From NCBI GenBank assembly GCA_023410905.1, contig JAEYPL010000191.1:1-5595 (forward strand): a DNA stretch of 5,595 nt. Reading direction: 5' to 3'. Both the position numbers and the translations under genes were made by a program. Positions 5,595 through 5,595 of the stretch are shown piece by piece; positions within the stretch are counted from its first letter, which is position 1, and every line of letters begins with the position of its first letter. The notes below the pieces were generated by a model. It saw nothing but the letters and a program-made list of their open reading frames with translations. It was not told where the DNA came from and ran no database searches. The DNA comes from Pseudomonadota bacterium. Its GTDB lineage: Bacteria; Pseudomonadota; Alphaproteobacteria; Rhizobiales; Hyphomicrobiaceae.

Positions 5595-5595
5595 T

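Overview
This GC-rich window looks like a chromosomal segment from an alphaproteobacterium, most likely of the Hyphomicrobiales/Rhizobiales type. The grounds are the high GC, the pairing of a ligase-associated Lhr helicase with PdeM, a HutC-type GntR regulator, and a GC-rich composite palindrome like those scattered through rhizobial genomes. The genus cannot be fixed from this sequence. The left end (about the first 46 bases) is an almost pure C run and is probably a contig-end artefact.

Layout, plus strand: the 3' end of an unrecognised gene (to 211), a small SnoaL/NTF2-like protein (253-636), an intergenic stretch with two consecutive hairpins (681-750), then a 312-residue methyltransferase (814-1752). 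The methyltransferase carries the hallmarks of eukaryotic-type protein arginine methyltransferases: the SAM-binding Rossmann motif, a double-E loop and a THW loop. Only six bases separate its stop codon from that of a convergent gene.

Layout, minus strand, read right to left: the C-terminal part of a ligase-associated Lhr-type DEXH helicase (runs off the right edge, ends at 4962); 12 bases later pdeM, a metallophosphoesterase nuclease (4221-4949); a non-coding gap of about 150 bases filled by a composite inverted-repeat element (4084-4199); a compact Pif1/RecD-like SF1B helicase with a TTG start (2738-4066); and a GntR/UTRA regulator (1759-2592), which has a 14-bp inverted repeat just upstream of its ATG that is a good candidate operator.

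Functionally, the right half is a DNA-repair neighbourhood: Lhr and PdeM are translationally close and known from a conserved repair cluster, while Pif1 sits downstream on the same strand but is separated by the repeat. The left half is a mixture of small metabolic or regulatory genes with no evident shared pathway. I found no defence island, prophage, CRISPR array, RNA gene or insertion sequence. The most interesting items are the bacterial PRMT-like protein, the composite palindromic repeat and the GntR-proximal dyad.
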